Shown here piece after piece: positions 34,528-44,318 of a stretch of 53,184 bases of DNA (its first letter is position 1; each line of letters opens with the position of its first letter). Location of the stretch: contig NZ_RHOB01000017.1 of assembly GCF_003946085.1 (NCBI RefSeq), forward strand, positions 1 through 53,184, in the 5' to 3' direction. The position numbers were made by a program, and so were the translations under genes. This DNA comes from Levilactobacillus angrenensis (lineage in GTDB: Bacteria; Bacillota; Bacilli; Lactobacillales; Lactobacillaceae). The notes below the pieces were generated by a model. The model did not search any database. It worked only from the letters and a program-made list of their open reading frames with translations, and was not told the DNA's origin.

Positions 34528-35238
34528 CTATTGTTTGTCTTTATCAAATTGTGGTTGGTCATTGTCAGGGAAAATCACAACGGTTTCCCCATTGTCATCC
34601 CCACTGTCCGTGACAGGGGCTTCCGTCACCGGTGCTTGATCCGCTACCGGTTGGGATGCTTCTGAGTTTACGCCCTGTGCCCCTTCGTTGTCAAGCCGGT
34701 CGCCGACGACCTTCTTGATTTCTTCGTAGCTGGACATGGACCCTTCCTTCAACAGGCTGTCCCAGTCGTTGGACTTGACCACTTCCAATTGGCTTTCCAG
34801 CATGACTTGTAAGCGTTGGCGGAAGACCCGCGTGCTCTTCTTCAAGTCGTCGGTCTCCACGGCCAGCTTCTTTGCCCGCTTGGATGCCTCGTTCATGATC
34901 TGGTTACCCTTGTTCGTGGCTTCAGAAACGATGTCAGAACTTTGCTTCTGGGCTTCGCGAATGATAATTTCCGATTCCTTTTGGGAGTTGGCCTTAACCT
35001 TATCGGCGGCCTCTTGCGCAACTAAGATGGATTGGTTCAAGGAATCCTTCAAGTCGTTGAAGTACTTGAGCTTTTCGTTAGCCGCATCCAGTTGTTCCTC
35101 TAACTCTTTGTTGTGGTTCAACGTGATTTGGTAATCCTTGATCACTTGATCTAAGAAATCATTGACCTCATCAACGTTGTAACCGCGCATCTTGGTGCCG
35201 AACTCTTTATTATGAATGTCTAATGGACTTAAAACCAT
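34528..35238 (-). CDS. divIVA: Division-site protein DivIVA
   Basis: Membrane-curvature-sensing coiled-coil protein that marks poles and septum. 236 residues. The N-terminal lipid-binding domain is conserved (MVLSPLDIHNKEFGTKMRGY with NVDEVNDFLDQVIKDY), then a long coiled coil from about 35 to 165 (NKELEEQLDAANEKLKYF, Ala-rich later), and an acidic, disordered tail ending in FPDNDQPQFDKDKQ. GGAGGG nine bases before the ATG. Last gene of the dcw string, 19 bases after ylmH. There is no separate terminator before the ileS T-box, so that T-box terminator also ends this transcript. Confidence 0.95.
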   Translation of the reverse strand: MVLSPLDIHNKEFGTKMRGYNVDEVNDFLDQVIKDYQITLNHNKELEEQLDAANEKLKYFNDLKDSLNQSILVAQEAADKVKANSQKESEIIIREAQKQSSDIVSEATNKGNQIMNEASKRAKKLAVETDDLKKSTRVFRQRLQVMLESQLEVVKSNDWDSLLKEGSMSSYEEIKKVVGDRLDNEGAQGVNSEASQPVADQAPVTEAPVTDSGDDNGETVVIFPDNDQPQFDKDKQ

Positions 35239-35257
35239 TGCTCTGTTCCCTCCACAT

Positions 35258-36037
35258 CTATTTCTGCAGTACCGCTAGGGTGACCCGAATCTTTTCTTTC
35301 TTGGTTCGGCCGCCAACTTCATCCAGCCGAATTCGGCCAAATCCCCGAACGGAGACGATGTCCGCGACGTCTAACTCGAAATCTGGCTTCAGCGTTTCCG
35401 CCCAGTTCAATCGAACCTTGCCACCTTCGATCAATTCCTTGGCCCGGTGGCGGGATAAATGAAACCCAGTCCCCACGATATTGTCTAACCGCAGTGACGA
35501 CAGGGTGGCCCCTTCCGTCTCCCACTCATTCATGGGAACCAATAAATCATCCCAAGTATCCGGTTGTAACCGGGATTTGACGCGGCCGATGTGGTCCACT
35601 TGCCCGACCAAATAGTCCGCCATTCCTGACTCGGTAATGACTTGCCAATTCGTGCCATCGGTCAGAATATCTCCAAGAATTTCTCGCTCAATACCGGCAC
35701 CCAACAAGGTTCCTAGAATTTGACTGTGATGAAGCGTCGCGAATTTTACGGGATAATCGACCTTGAGCACCGTCAGTTCAAAGTCCTGCGGCGTCGGTTC
35801 GTAGTAATCCGGATAAAATAACGCCCGCTGCATTTCAGCGTGTTCGTGACCACCGCTAAAGCGCACGTGCTGGTCCGCCCGTTGCGCTAAGGTCGTCGCG
35901 ATGTACACTTGCCGGGGGTTCAAGAAATGAGTGAGAACGGGACGATATTCGTCTTGAACTTGTTGGATCCAACCGCCAATCGCGTCGATCAGCGGCGCTT
36001 CATCCGGCCGAAAATGTTGTAGGACATTCTCATCCAA
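35258..36037 (-). CDS. ylmH: YlmH-family S4-domain RNA-binding protein
   Basis: 259 residues. The N-terminal YlmH domain is followed by a C-terminal S4 RNA-binding module (about 180-245: LDNIVGTGFHLSRHRAKELI, GKVRLNW). YlmH is linked to rescue of stalled ribosomes and peptidyl-tRNA handling in Firmicutes, and the gene is a constant part of the ftsZ-divIVA interval. The start is TTG, with GAGGAGGGG six bases upstream. It is in operon between yggT and divIVA. A direct role in division is not shown by the sequence. Confidence 0.92.
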   Translation of the reverse strand: MDENVLQHFRPDEAPLIDAIGGWIQQVQDEYRPVLTHFLNPRQVYIATTLAQRADQHVRFSGGHEHAEMQRALFYPDYYEPTPQDFELTVLKVDYPVKFATLHHSQILGTLLGAGIEREILGDILTDGTNWQVITESGMADYLVGQVDHIGRVKSRLQPDTWDDLLVPMNEWETEGATLSSLRLDNIVGTGFHLSRHRAKELIEGGKVRLNWAETLKPDFELDVADIVSVRGFGRIRLDEVGGRTKKEKIRVTLAVLQK

Positions 36038-36056
36038 TTCCTTCCCCTCCTCTTTC

Positions 36057-36338
36057 TTACAAAATTAGGCCAAAAATCATTTGCTCTAACGCTGATAGTC
36101 CGTATTGGACCAACGTGAGTACGATAATGGCCACCACTGGTCCAAAGCCAAGCGGTCCCACCGAAACGAAATCAAAGTAGTGGAGGAACGGTTCGACTAA
36201 GCGCCCAATGATTTGACCAAATTTAGACTGGTAGCCACCAGGGAGCCAACTGAGCAACGCGTACACCACGATCAGTAGGATGTAAGCACTCACGGCCCAG
36301 TTCAGGACTTTAAATAGCAAAAGTATGAATTGTATCAC
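36057..36338 (-). CDS. YggT-family membrane protein
   Basis: 93 residues with two hydrophobic segments (about 4-30 and 65-90) joined by a loop with SWLPGGYQSKFGQIIGRLVE, the family signature. Integral membrane protein of unknown biochemical role, found next to sepF in most Firmicutes (called YlmG there). The start is GTG, with AAAGGAG seven bases before it; the site overlaps the sepF stop codon, so translation is coupled. Confidence 0.92.
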   Translation of the reverse strand: MIQFILLLFKVLNWAVSAYILLIVVYALLSWLPGGYQSKFGQIIGRLVEPFLHYFDFVSVGPLGFGPVVAIIVLTLVQYGLSALEQMIFGLIL

Positions 36339-36350
36339 TGTGAAGCTCCT

Positions 36351-36788
36351 TTATTGTGTGACTTGAGTCCCTAGGTTAGCGGCAACATCGCCACTGACCT
36401 CAAAATTGTGGGGCGTGCAGAGAAAAATCTGCTCGCCGATACGTTTGATTTCGCCACCCACGGCAAACGCGGTTCCATTTAAGAAATCCACGATACGTTG
36501 GGCCTGGGCTTCATCCACCCGGGCGAAATTCACGATAACGGCATCCCCACCGGTAATTTGTTTCGCAATCGACTTGGCATCCGAATAGATTCGCGGTTCG
36601 CAGATCGCGATATGACTGGTACTTGGCTTTGCAGATCGCATGGCAACCACCTTTCGACTATCGACTGGCCGATTTGGGGTAGTTGGCGTTGACTGGGCTG
36701 TGGGGGTTGCCTTCGGCTCGTCCTCATAGTCTTCGTCATACTCGTCGTTCATTCCGAAAAATTTGCTTAGACTAAACTTCTCCGCCAT
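36351..36788 (-). CDS. sepF: Cell-division protein SepF
   Basis: 145 residues. An N-terminal amphipathic membrane-anchor helix ([13 protein letters not shown]), an acidic then Pro/Thr-rich linker, and the C-terminal SepF domain (about 55-140: [48 protein letters not shown]). It forms rings that bundle FtsZ filaments and tie them to the membrane, partly redundant with FtsA. GAGGAG nine bases before the ATG. Directly downstream of ftsZ, as expected. Confidence 0.95.
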   Translation of the reverse strand: MAEKFSLSKFFGMNDEYDEDYEDEPKATPTAQSTPTTPNRPVDSRKVVAMRSAKPSTSHIAICEPRIYSDAKSIAKQITGGDAVIVNFARVDEAQAQRIVDFLNGTAFAVGGEIKRIGEQIFLCTPHNFEVSGDVAANLGTQVTQ

Positions 36789-36830
36789 GGTACGCCACTC
36801 CTCTCAACACGAATTCTATCTGAACTGCTA

Positions 36831-38099
36831 CTATTTGCGCCGCCGCTTGAAGAATGGAGGCGTATCTTCACCCTGATTATCGTCTCCCGCAGAGGTGTCG
36901 TGATCACTTGGGTTGAAGATGTTGAAATCTGGCTTGTCAACCCCGGCAAATTCATTGCTGGCATTGTTAGTGCTCTTCGGTTCGGGCCGGTGCGCCGGTT
37001 CGCGAATGTCCCAGTTGCCGAATGGATCCTTGGTGTTTTCTTGCGTTGGAGCATCGTTGCGGCTATCCGTTGGACGATTGTTCGTTTGGTTGTCCGCCCG
37101 CCGTGCGACACGACTGTGCTGGGCAGCTTCCCGTTCTTCTTTCTTCTTATCGATCCCAGTAGCGATAACCGTGACCCGAACTTCATCACCCAGGTCTTCG
37201 TCGATCGACGTCCCGAAGATGATGTTGACGTCGCTAGTAGCGGCATCGGAGACGATTTGTGAAGCAGCTTGGGCTTCAAACAAGGACAGGTCTGGCCCAC
37301 CGGTGATGTTCAACAGCACTTGTTCGGCACCATCGATTGACACTTCCAACAATGGTGAGGAAATGGCCTTCTTGGTAGCGTCTTCCGTGCGGTTTTCGCC
37401 GTTGGCAGAGCCGATTCCCATTAAGGCGGCCCCTTGATCCTTCATGACCGTCTTCACGTCGGCAAAGTCCAAGTTGACGTAACCAGGACTCGTGATCAAG
37501 TCAGAGATTCCTTGAACCCCTTGACGTAACACGTTGTCGGCTTCTTGGAAGGCTTCCATCATTGGCGTCTTCTTGTCGACGATTTCTAACAAACGGTTGT
37601 TGGCAATGACGATCAACGTATCGACGTTTTCCTTCATCGCAGCGACCCCTTCAGCGGCGAAACGACCCCGCCGTGGGCCTTCAAAACTAAATGGCCGGGT
37701 GACAACACCCACCGTCAAAGCACCGCCTTCTTTGGCGATCTTTGCGACGATTGGGGCAGCCCCGTTCCCGGTACCACCGCCCATGCCGGCAGTGACGAAG
37801 ACCATGTCGGCCCCTTGTAAGGCTTCCGTGATTTGTTCTTCACTTTCTTCAGCGGCTTTGGCCCCAACTTCGGGGTTGGCACCAGCACCGAGGCCCTTAG
37901 TCAGCTTCGGCCCGAGTTGAATCTTGGTTTCAGCCTTTGAGGCTTCGAGGGCTTGCACATCCGTGTTGGCCACGATAAATTCGACACCCTTGACGTCTTC
38001 AGCAATCATCCGGTTAACGGCGTTGTTACCCCCGCCGCCGACGCCAATCACCTTAATGATGGCGCCGTTATTTTGAGCAGAATCTAGTGAGTATTCCAT
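36831..38099 (-). CDS. ftsZ: Cell-division GTPase FtsZ
   Basis: Tubulin-like protein that forms the division ring. 422 residues from the ATG at 38099, with GGAGG nine bases before; the frame is open 58 codons upstream inside the ftsA end, but this lacks the conserved start [18 protein letters not shown]. The GTP-binding loop [12 protein letters not shown] and catalytic [11 protein letters not shown] are intact. After residue 315 there is a long Asn/Asp/Arg-rich linker. The C-terminus is a conserved peptide [16 protein letters not shown] ([12 protein letters not shown]), the docking site for FtsA and SepF. It lies 22 bases after ftsA. Confidence 0.98.
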   Translation of the reverse strand: MEYSLDSAQNNGAIIKVIGVGGGGNNAVNRMIAEDVKGVEFIVANTDVQALEASKAETKIQLGPKLTKGLGAGANPEVGAKAAEESEEQITEALQGADMVFVTAGMGGGTGNGAAPIVAKIAKEGGALTVGVVTRPFSFEGPRRGRFAAEGVAAMKENVDTLIVIANNRLLEIVDKKTPMMEAFQEADNVLRQGVQGISDLITSPGYVNLDFADVKTVMKDQGAALMGIGSANGENRTEDATKKAISSPLLEVSIDGAEQVLLNITGGPDLSLFEAQAASQIVSDAATSDVNIIFGTSIDEDLGDEVRVTVIATGIDKKKEEREAAQHSRVARRADNQTNNRPTDSRNDAPTQENTKDPFGNWDIREPAHRPEPKSTNNASNEFAGVDKPDFNIFNPSDHDTSAGDDNQGEDTPPFFKRRRK

Positions 38100-38121
38100 T
38101 TGTGTATTCCTCCATCTCGCG

Positions 38122-39450
38122 TTAGTCGAAGAAGTCGCTGAAGAACTTCTTGATGCCTTCAGTCCGATTTTTCTTCTTTTTTGGTTTCGGTTGCTTACCC
38201 TGATTTGATTGCGTTGGTGCGGCTTGCTGGGTCTCAGCGGCCTGTTCACGTTGGCGAATCTCATCGGTTTCATCGGCTAGTTGGGTGGAGCCCGTCAAGG
38301 CACTCTTGATGAGCAGGTCGATCTCACTCAGCCCCCCAAAGTATTTCACTAAGGCCAGCGCCAACGTAAAGGACGGATGGCGTAACCCCATTTGATCTGG
38401 CACGTAAACCCGAACGTTAGTGTTAAATTCGTCGGTCGCCAAATCGGTGATGCCTGGTAAGGCGGCAACCCCACCAGTTAAGACGATACCACCGGGGAGA
38501 TCTAAGGCTTGCACCTTATCCAGGTTTCCACGGAGGTGTTTGAAGATCTGGTCCAAACGGGCCTCAATGATCTCCGCTAAGTATTTTTCAGACACTGGCG
38601 TCGGCTGGCTTTGCCCAACCACGTCAACTGGGAACTCATCTTCATCACTGGCCTGCGTCGAGTCAGCGTAACCGTAGTCGCGCTTGAGCTTCTCCGCACT
38701 GTCCAGTGACGTGTTTAAGACCACGGAAATATCCTTGGTGATAAACTGACCGCCCTCTTGATCGACATCAATGTATTTTAACTGGTGATCATGGATGACA
38801 GCGGCAGTGGATTGGCCACCGCCCAAGTCGATCAGGATGGTCCCGAAGTCTTGTTCGCCATCATTCATCACCATCATGCCTTGAGCCATCGGGTTGATGA
38901 CTGTGCCCCGTAGCTTCAAGCCGGCTTGTTCCACGGCTTTGCGGGTGTTGTGCATGATAGTCTTGGGGCCGGTAAACAGGGTCCCGTGTAGCTCTAGTCG
39001 AACACCGACCATGCCCCGGGGATCCTTGATACCGTCAAACCCGTCGACCACGAATTCATCGGACAGAATATCAACGACTTCGCGTTCCGGCGGTAGGCTT
39101 TGGATCAACGCTGCCGTCGCCACGTTCCGTACGTCGCGTCCGGTGATTTCGCGGGACTGGTCATCAATGGCAATCATGCCACTGCAAGGTTCAATTTTTA
39201 ACATATTTGCGGGAATTCCCACAATCACATCGTGAATTTCGATGCTGGCCTTCTCTTCGGCTTGCCGGACGGCCCGTTGAATTGCTTCAGCGGCTTTGTC
39301 AATATCCACGATTACCCCGCGGCTGACACCGTTCGAACGTTCGTTTCCCACGCCAATAACGTTCATCTGCCCTTTAACATTCTCAGCAACAATGACTTTT
39401 ATTGAGGTGGTTCCTATATCGAGACCAACGTACATCCCTGAATTATCCAT
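38122..39450 (-). CDS. ftsA: Cell-division protein FtsA
   Basis: Actin-like membrane tether for FtsZ. 442 residues: [17 protein letters not shown] is the phosphate-1 motif, [15 protein letters not shown] phosphate 2, and [13 protein letters not shown] the adenosine motif. The inserted 1C domain is at about 85-160. A Gln/Lys-rich linker leads to the C-terminal amphipathic helix [12 protein letters not shown], the membrane-binding tail. AGGAGG 11 bases before the ATG. A 140-base gap separates it from divIB, in which I see no terminator, so the operon likely continues; a local promoter cannot be excluded. Confidence 0.97.
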   Translation of the reverse strand: MDNSGMYVGLDIGTTSIKVIVAENVKGQMNVIGVGNERSNGVSRGVIVDIDKAAEAIQRAVRQAEEKASIEIHDVIVGIPANMLKIEPCSGMIAIDDQSREITGRDVRNVATAALIQSLPPEREVVDILSDEFVVDGFDGIKDPRGMVGVRLELHGTLFTGPKTIMHNTRKAVEQAGLKLRGTVINPMAQGMMVMNDGEQDFGTILIDLGGGQSTAAVIHDHQLKYIDVDQEGGQFITKDISVVLNTSLDSAEKLKRDYGYADSTQASDEDEFPVDVVGQSQPTPVSEKYLAEIIEARLDQIFKHLRGNLDKVQALDLPGGIVLTGGVAALPGITDLATDEFNTNVRVYVPDQMGLRHPSFTLALALVKYFGGLSEIDLLIKSALTGSTQLADETDEIRQREQAAETQQAAPTQSNQGKQPKPKKKKNRTEGIKKFFSDFFD

Positions 39451-39592
39451 AGAAAAAGGAACCTCCTAAGTTAATCAATCTAATAACACTGCATGAATTC
39501 GCTTTTTCCCTAATTATTTTACAGTTTACCACATTTGCTAGGGGTTAAAAAAGCCTTTACGACGCTTTTTATTCGCTGCAATCAAAATGAAA

Positions 39593-40453
39593 TCATTTCT
39601 TAAAGGCATACGAGTAAGCGCCCACTTCCAAATTAACAACGCCCTTTTGCTTCATCTTGGCCGCAATCCCCGGGTAATAAGGCATTTTCTTAGCAAAACT
39701 CGAAACACTTGCGTAAACCTCGTTACCATCGTTCATGAATAAATGGACCCGGTCAGGATTATCCTTGGTCGGTGCGTCCTGAATCTCACTGATACTGCGC
39801 TTGATGTCGCCGTTCAATTGCGCATACTGCAAAATCATGCGGTGTAAGGTTTTGGCTTGTTTAAAATGGCCGTAAACCGGCGTCCCACTCTGAGGTTGGG
39901 TCACCGATTGTTGGCTCACCACGCCGTTTTCCAAGACTTCATAGTAGCGGTTTTGTTTCATCACGTAACCAGCCGTCGCAAATTCCTTGACGTGGATGGT
40001 TACCCGATTCGGCCGCTGCAAGGTGATGCGGACCGCCTTGAGCCGCGTGTTGCGCTTGCGAGCCTGTTGCGCCAGCCGTTGTTCGTGGCCCAACACCTTA
40101 AACACGGAATCGCCCGCATGGATGTGGGCCGCGCGCTGGACCTGTTTGGCCGACAACGCCGACGTGCCGGTGACTTGGACCGCGGGAAAATGGCTCAGTG
40201 GCGACACCAGGTAGACCATGGCCAAGATGACCACGGTGAAGGTCGTCAACAGGATGGTCAACCGCCGGATCAATTTCCGGTTGCGCTGGTGCTTCAACCG
40301 CGGTAACTTGTCGCCGATTCGTTTGGCCTTGTGGATCCACTTGGGCGTCTTGGCTTGTTTACGCTTTTCTTCGGCCTGTTCCTGATAGGCTTCCCAGGGG
40401 GTCAAAGGATGCTGCTGTTGCTTTGATTCATTACGGTTCAAGCGAAACTTCAC
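39593..40453 (-). CDS. ftsQ: Cell-division protein DivIB / FtsQ
   Basis: 286-residue bitopic septum protein. A basic, Lys/Arg-rich cytoplasmic part of about 85 residues (QAEEKRKQAKTPKWIHKAKR) precedes one membrane helix (LTILLTTFTVVILAMVYLV). The external POTRA domain begins at VQVTGTSALSAKQVQRAAHI, then the FtsQ beta domain follows, ending close after ANLEVG-type LEVGAYSYAF. It works with FtsL and DivIC. GTG at 40453 is chosen, because GGGAGGTGG lies about six bases before it; the longer frame starting seven codons upstream covers that site. It is 46 bases after murG. Confidence 0.9.
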   Translation of the reverse strand: MKFRLNRNESKQQQHPLTPWEAYQEQAEEKRKQAKTPKWIHKAKRIGDKLPRLKHQRNRKLIRRLTILLTTFTVVILAMVYLVSPLSHFPAVQVTGTSALSAKQVQRAAHIHAGDSVFKVLGHEQRLAQQARKRNTRLKAVRITLQRPNRVTIHVKEFATAGYVMKQNRYYEVLENGVVSQQSVTQPQSGTPVYGHFKQAKTLHRMILQYAQLNGDIKRSISEIQDAPTKDNPDRVHLFMNDGNEVYASVSSFAKKMPYYPGIAAKMKQKGVVNLEVGAYSYAFKK

Positions 40454-40499
40454 AGCCGCCCACCTCCCATCCACTGATTTTTTCGGGTTTTGGCAAAGA

Positions 40500-41597
40500 C
40501 TACTTTGTCTGTTTTAAGGATTCGACCACGTCAAGGACGCGATCAGCGGCGTCGGGAACCCCCAACTGCTTAGAAGCCGCTGCCATGTCTTGACGCAAGG
40601 CGTCGTCTTTCATCAGTTGGTCGGCCTTACGCAATAGGGTCGTGCCACTCAGATTTTCTTCGGTGATAATTTCCGCCGCGCCAACCGTTGCCAGTGACTG
40701 GGCGTTTTTCATCTGATGATTGGCTGTGACGTAAGGACTCGGGATCAAGATTGAAGGAATCCCATCGGCGGTGATTTCCGCCAGACTCGTTGCACCGGCC
40801 CGACCGACGATTGCGGCGACCTTGGGCAAGACCTCTGGCATATTGCTGATGTAAGGCTTGATCACCACGTTATCGGCGACCGTCACGTCTTTGAGCTCCG
40901 CCATGACGCCATCGTAACGCTTCTGCCCCGTAACGAAGACCACTTGGTATTTGCGCTGGTTGAATTCGGGAATCGCGGCCACCGTGGCGGCGTTGATCTT
41001 CAAGGCACCTTGCGACCCCCCGAAGATCAGTAACGTCGGCACATCATCCTTGAGACCATATTCGGTCCAGCTAAAATGACTGACGATTTCCGCAGCTTCT
41101 TGCGCCCGCGGATTCCCCGTCTTGACCATCTTGGTAGCGGGCAGCTGATCCAACGCTGCGTCAAAAACGTAGGCAATGCGGTCCACGTACCGGCTCAAGA
41201 ACCGATTCGTGATCCCGACCACACTGTTTTGTTCATGAATCAACGTGGGCACATGCAACCGGGCGGCGGCATACACCACGGCACCGGATACGTAGCCCCC
41301 CGTTCCCACGACCACGTCCGGCTTGAATTGCCGAATCATTTTCTTGGCCGCATGGACACTCTTCAAAAAGAGATAGACGGTTTTAAAATTTTCTAGTGAT
41401 AATGAACGCTTAAAGCCTTGAATGCGCGTCGATTGAAACGGGATGCCCTTGGCAGGCACGATGCTGCTTTCCAGCCCCCGTTCGGACCCCACGTACATGA
41501 CGGCGGAATCTGGTTCCCGCTTCTTCAACGCCTTGATGAGCGCGAGTGCCGGGTAGATGTGGCCCCCGGTACCGCCCCCCGATACCATTAATCGCAT
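40500..41597 (-). CDS. murG: UDP-GlcNAc:lipid I GlcNAc transferase MurG
   Basis: Makes lipid II from lipid I at the inner face of the membrane. 365 residues in GT-B fold. The N-terminal Gly-rich loop [28 protein letters not shown] and [12 protein letters not shown] are the first-domain signatures; [14 protein letters not shown] and [22 protein letters not shown] are the UDP-GlcNAc pocket. Its ATG overlaps the murD stop by one base (TAATG), with GGAGG seven bases before, so translation is coupled to murD. Confidence 0.98.
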   Translation of the reverse strand: MRLMVSGGGTGGHIYPALALIKALKKREPDSAVMYVGSERGLESSIVPAKGIPFQSTRIQGFKRSLSLENFKTVYLFLKSVHAAKKMIRQFKPDVVVGTGGYVSGAVVYAAARLHVPTLIHEQNSVVGITNRFLSRYVDRIAYVFDAALDQLPATKMVKTGNPRAQEAAEIVSHFSWTEYGLKDDVPTLLIFGGSQGALKINAATVAAIPEFNQRKYQVVFVTGQKRYDGVMAELKDVTVADNVVIKPYISNMPEVLPKVAAIVGRAGATSLAEITADGIPSILIPSPYVTANHQMKNAQSLATVGAAEIITEENLSGTTLLRKADQLMKDDALRQDMAAASKQLGVPDAADRVLDVVESLKQTK

Positions 41598-42976
41598 TAT
41601 TTTTCCTCCTGTTTCCCGGTCAGCTGTTCAACAGCCTTGATAAACCGGTCACCACGAACCTCAAAGTTCGGGTATTGATCCCAACTGGCATTGGCTGGTG
41701 ATAAGAGCACGATGTCCCCTGGGTCACTCAATTCGTAAGCCAACGGCACGGCCGTTTCCACGTTATCGGTCAACTTGATCGTCTGGATTCCCGCTTGTTT
41801 GGCTGTATCTTCCAGTAACTTGGCGGTCTGGCCAAACAAAATGATAGCCTTGACGTGGGCCTTGAAGGCCGGAATCATTTTTTCAAAGGTGTAGCCCCGG
41901 TCCAAGCCGCCAGCCAATAAGACGACTGGCGCCTTGAAGCCCTTCAATGCCATTTCCGTTGCTTCCATGTCGGTCGCCTTGGAATCGTTGTAGTACTGGC
42001 GCCCTTCTGCCTCGAGGACAAATTGGGTCCGGTGCCGCACACCGCCAAAGGTTCTGAGGACCGCCACGATGGCCGCTGTGCTGACGCCTTTGATCTTAGC
42101 GACAGCAATCGCTGCCAACGCATTTTCAACGTTGTGGTCCCCAGGGACCTTGACCTCGCTAGCCGGCATGATGGCTTCTTGCTTGAAGTACAAGGTGCCA
42201 TCCTTTTCGTAGGCGCCATCTTCGGATTGGTCTTGCCGTGAGAATGGGACCACTTGGGCCTTGGTGTTTTGGCTCAAGTCCCGCCATTCTTGGTTATCGA
42301 AGTTCACCACGAAGTAGTCGTCGGCCGTTTGGTTGGCCGTGATCTTCATCTTAGCCGCCACGTAATTGGCCCGTGTCTTGTGATAGTCCAGATGGTTAGA
42401 GAAGATGTTGGTCAGTACGGCGATGTGGGGATGAAATTCGGTCGTCTCGGCCAGCATGAAGCTGGAAACTTCCAGCACTAAGGTGTCATCTGGGGTGACC
42501 TCTTGGACCACCTTGCTGGCCGGAATCCCAATGTTACCGGCATAAACGGCCTTCCCCGCTTGCCGGTCATGGTCGACCATCTTTTGAATCATCGTGGTCG
42601 TCGTGGTCTTCCCGTTGCTTCCCGTGACGGCGATCAATTCGGCATCGGCAACTTCGCCAACCAACTCCATTTCACCAATGACTGGAATCTTTTCGGCCAA
42701 TGCACGCTGAACCACGGGCACATCGTAAAAGATACCAGGGTTCTTGACGATATAGTCATAGCCCGGATCCAATAAGTCAGCCGTTTGTTCGCCCGTAATG
42801 ACGGTGAAGCCAGCATCCTTCAAGGCTTGAGCATCAGGATTTTCAGCCAACGGTTTAACATCACTGACGGTTACCTGTGCGCCTAAACGCTTTAATAAAT
42901 GCGCTGCATTGACCCCACTTTTCGCCAATCCCAAGACCAGCACTTTTTTGCCTTGATACGTCGTGATTTGTTTCAT
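41597..42976 (-). CDS. murD: UDP-MurNAc-L-alanine:D-glutamate ligase MurD
   Basis: Adds D-glutamate to the peptidoglycan precursor. 459 residues in three domains: the N-terminal UDP-binding region ([21 protein letters not shown]), the central ATPase with [12 protein letters not shown] (about 117-128) and [10 protein letters not shown], and the C-terminal ligase domain ([31 protein letters not shown]). The ribosome site is weak (GGAGA 13 bases before the ATG). Unusually, mraY does not run directly into this gene: a terminator and 349 bases intervene, so murD should have its own promoter. Confidence 0.98.
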   Translation of the reverse strand: MKQITTYQGKKVLVLGLAKSGVNAAHLLKRLGAQVTVSDVKPLAENPDAQALKDAGFTVITGEQTADLLDPGYDYIVKNPGIFYDVPVVQRALAEKIPVIGEMELVGEVADAELIAVTGSNGKTTTTTMIQKMVDHDRQAGKAVYAGNIGIPASKVVQEVTPDDTLVLEVSSFMLAETTEFHPHIAVLTNIFSNHLDYHKTRANYVAAKMKITANQTADDYFVVNFDNQEWRDLSQNTKAQVVPFSRQDQSEDGAYEKDGTLYFKQEAIMPASEVKVPGDHNVENALAAIAVAKIKGVSTAAIVAVLRTFGGVRHRTQFVLEAEGRQYYNDSKATDMEATEMALKGFKAPVVLLAGGLDRGYTFEKMIPAFKAHVKAIILFGQTAKLLEDTAKQAGIQTIKLTDNVETAVPLAYELSDPGDIVLLSPANASWDQYPNFEVRGDRFIKAVEQLTGKQEEK

Positions 42977-43271
42977 AATAACCGCTCGCTCTCCATTCTC
43001 TTTGATTAATCGTTTTTTAGTTTTTTAACATTCATTGCTTTCACTGCTAGCCACTTGATGTTTTGCCGGCAGTAATCAGCCAAGTCATGTCTGCAACTAC
43101 GTTCAGCATAACCGAAACCAATGCTTCAGCAACTAGACAAAACCTAACTAACTGCCTAAACCTGTCGCCACCACCCTAACTGGGTAGGGCACTTGCGTTT
43201 TTGCCAGGTTTTGATTCGAACCAGAAGTCTGCCCTTTGCTGAAGGTATCCTCATAGCAGGTAGCTGCAGAC
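42977..43271. other. Non-coding gap inside the dcw cluster
   Basis: About 300 bp between the mraY terminator and murD with no credible gene on either strand and no clear copy of the dispersed repeat. The likely content is the murD promoter region. The best candidate on the minus strand is TTGCTG, 16 bases, TATGCT (43105-43132), which gives a leader of about 120 nt. Why the leader is so long is not visible. Confidence 0.5.
43105..43132 (-). promoter_or_regulatory. Candidate promoter of murD-murG and the downstream division genes
   Basis: TTGCTG (43127-43132), 16 bases, TATGCT (43105-43110) on the minus strand. It is a moderate match only, but a promoter is needed here because of the terminator upstream. 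Confidence 0.35.
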
Positions 43272-43313
43272 AAAAAATGGGCTAACCAGCGCTAATGAGC
43301 CAGTTAGCCCATT
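43272..43313 (-). terminator. Terminator between mraY and murD
   Basis: TGGGCTAACTGGC pairs with GCTGGTTAGCCCA (imperfect in the centre), followed by six T on the minus strand, 12 bases beyond the mraY stop. It divides the cell-wall cluster into two transcripts unless read through. Confidence 0.9.
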
Positions 43314-43325
43314 AGTCGTCAGCAG

Positions 43326-44297
43326 TTATTTTGCCAAGATGGCCCACACACCGGTCAACGCGGTAACCAAGCCAATACCCCAGAAAGTGAAATCAATCTT
43401 CCATTCACTCCAACCCTTCATTTCGAAGTGGTGGTGAATCGGACTCATCAGAAAGATTCGCTTACCCGTTAGCTTGAATGAGGCAACTTGCAAAATAACA
43501 CTCGCCGTCTCAATCACAAAGACTAAACCAATCCACAGCAGTGACAATTCGTGATGCAACAGAATTGAAACTGCGGCCAAGGCGCCACCTAAGGCTAACG
43601 AGCCGGTGTCACCCATGAAGATTTTAGCTGGTTTGTGATTAAAAATGAGAAAACCGAGGAGACTGCCGACTACGGCAAAACAGAATAAAGCAATATTCAT
43701 TTGGTGTTGTTGCCAGGCGACGATACCGTAAGCCGCAAATGAGATGCTGGCTAACCCACTTACCAGGCCGTCTAAGCCATCGGAGAGGTTCACGGCATTA
43801 CTGAACCCAACTAACCAAATAATTGCGAAGACGGCATACCAGCCACCCATGTGCCAGTTACCGAGCCCCGGAATGTGTAATTCCATGGGCAGTTGTTCGT
43901 GGGTGTAGACCCAAAAGAGGATCAGCGCGCCCACGATTTGGCCCAGCAATTTTTGCCAAGCCTTCAACCCTTCATTTTGCCGGTGGAACAGCTTGATGCT
44001 ATCGTCCCACATCCCCAACGCACCGTATAAGACCAGGATAAAGAGCAAGATCCAAGTCGTTGACAGAACGTGGTGTGGGGCCAGTGCCCAGCTCGTGACC
44101 AACGTCATGATCACGATTGCAATAATGAATAACAGGCCCCCCATGGTCGGAGTTCCCGATTTCTTTTCGTGCCACGTGGGCCCTTCTTCACGAATCATTT
44201 GCCCTTCGTGCCGTGCCCGGAAATACCGGATCAGTGACGGCATAAAGGCCGCCGTAATTATAAATCCACCCAACAGTGGCAACAGTACATTCATCAT
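43326..44297 (-). CDS. mraY: Phospho-MurNAc-pentapeptide translocase MraY
   Basis: Forms lipid I on undecaprenyl phosphate. About 323 residues with ten hydrophobic segments. [18 protein letters not shown] is the first cytoplasmic loop. [21 protein letters not shown] and the His-rich [12 protein letters not shown] are catalytic and substrate motifs. The frame opens with TTG at 44309 directly against GAGGA; ATG at 44297 (or the next ATG) is better spaced. It follows pbp by about 20 bases and is the last gene of the mraZ transcript. Confidence 0.97.
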   Translation of the reverse strand: MMNVLLPLLGGFIITAAFMPSLIRYFRARHEGQMIREEGPTWHEKKSGTPTMGGLLFIIAIVIMTLVTSWALAPHHVLSTTWILLFILVLYGALGMWDDSIKLFHRQNEGLKAWQKLLGQIVGALILFWVYTHEQLPMELHIPGLGNWHMGGWYAVFAIIWLVGFSNAVNLSDGLDGLVSGLASISFAAYGIVAWQQHQMNIALFCFAVVGSLLGFLIFNHKPAKIFMGDTGSLALGGALAAVSILLHHELSLLWIGLVFVIETASVILQVASFKLTGKRIFLMSPIHHHFEMKGWSEWKIDFTFWGIGLVTALTGVWAILAK

Positions 44298-44318
44298 TGT
44301 CTTTCTCAATCCTCATTC

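Noticed and set aside
42977..43271. Copy of the dispersed repeat in the mraY-murD gap
   Set aside because: I looked for the loop motif, the CACAGCTG link and the flanks and found none.
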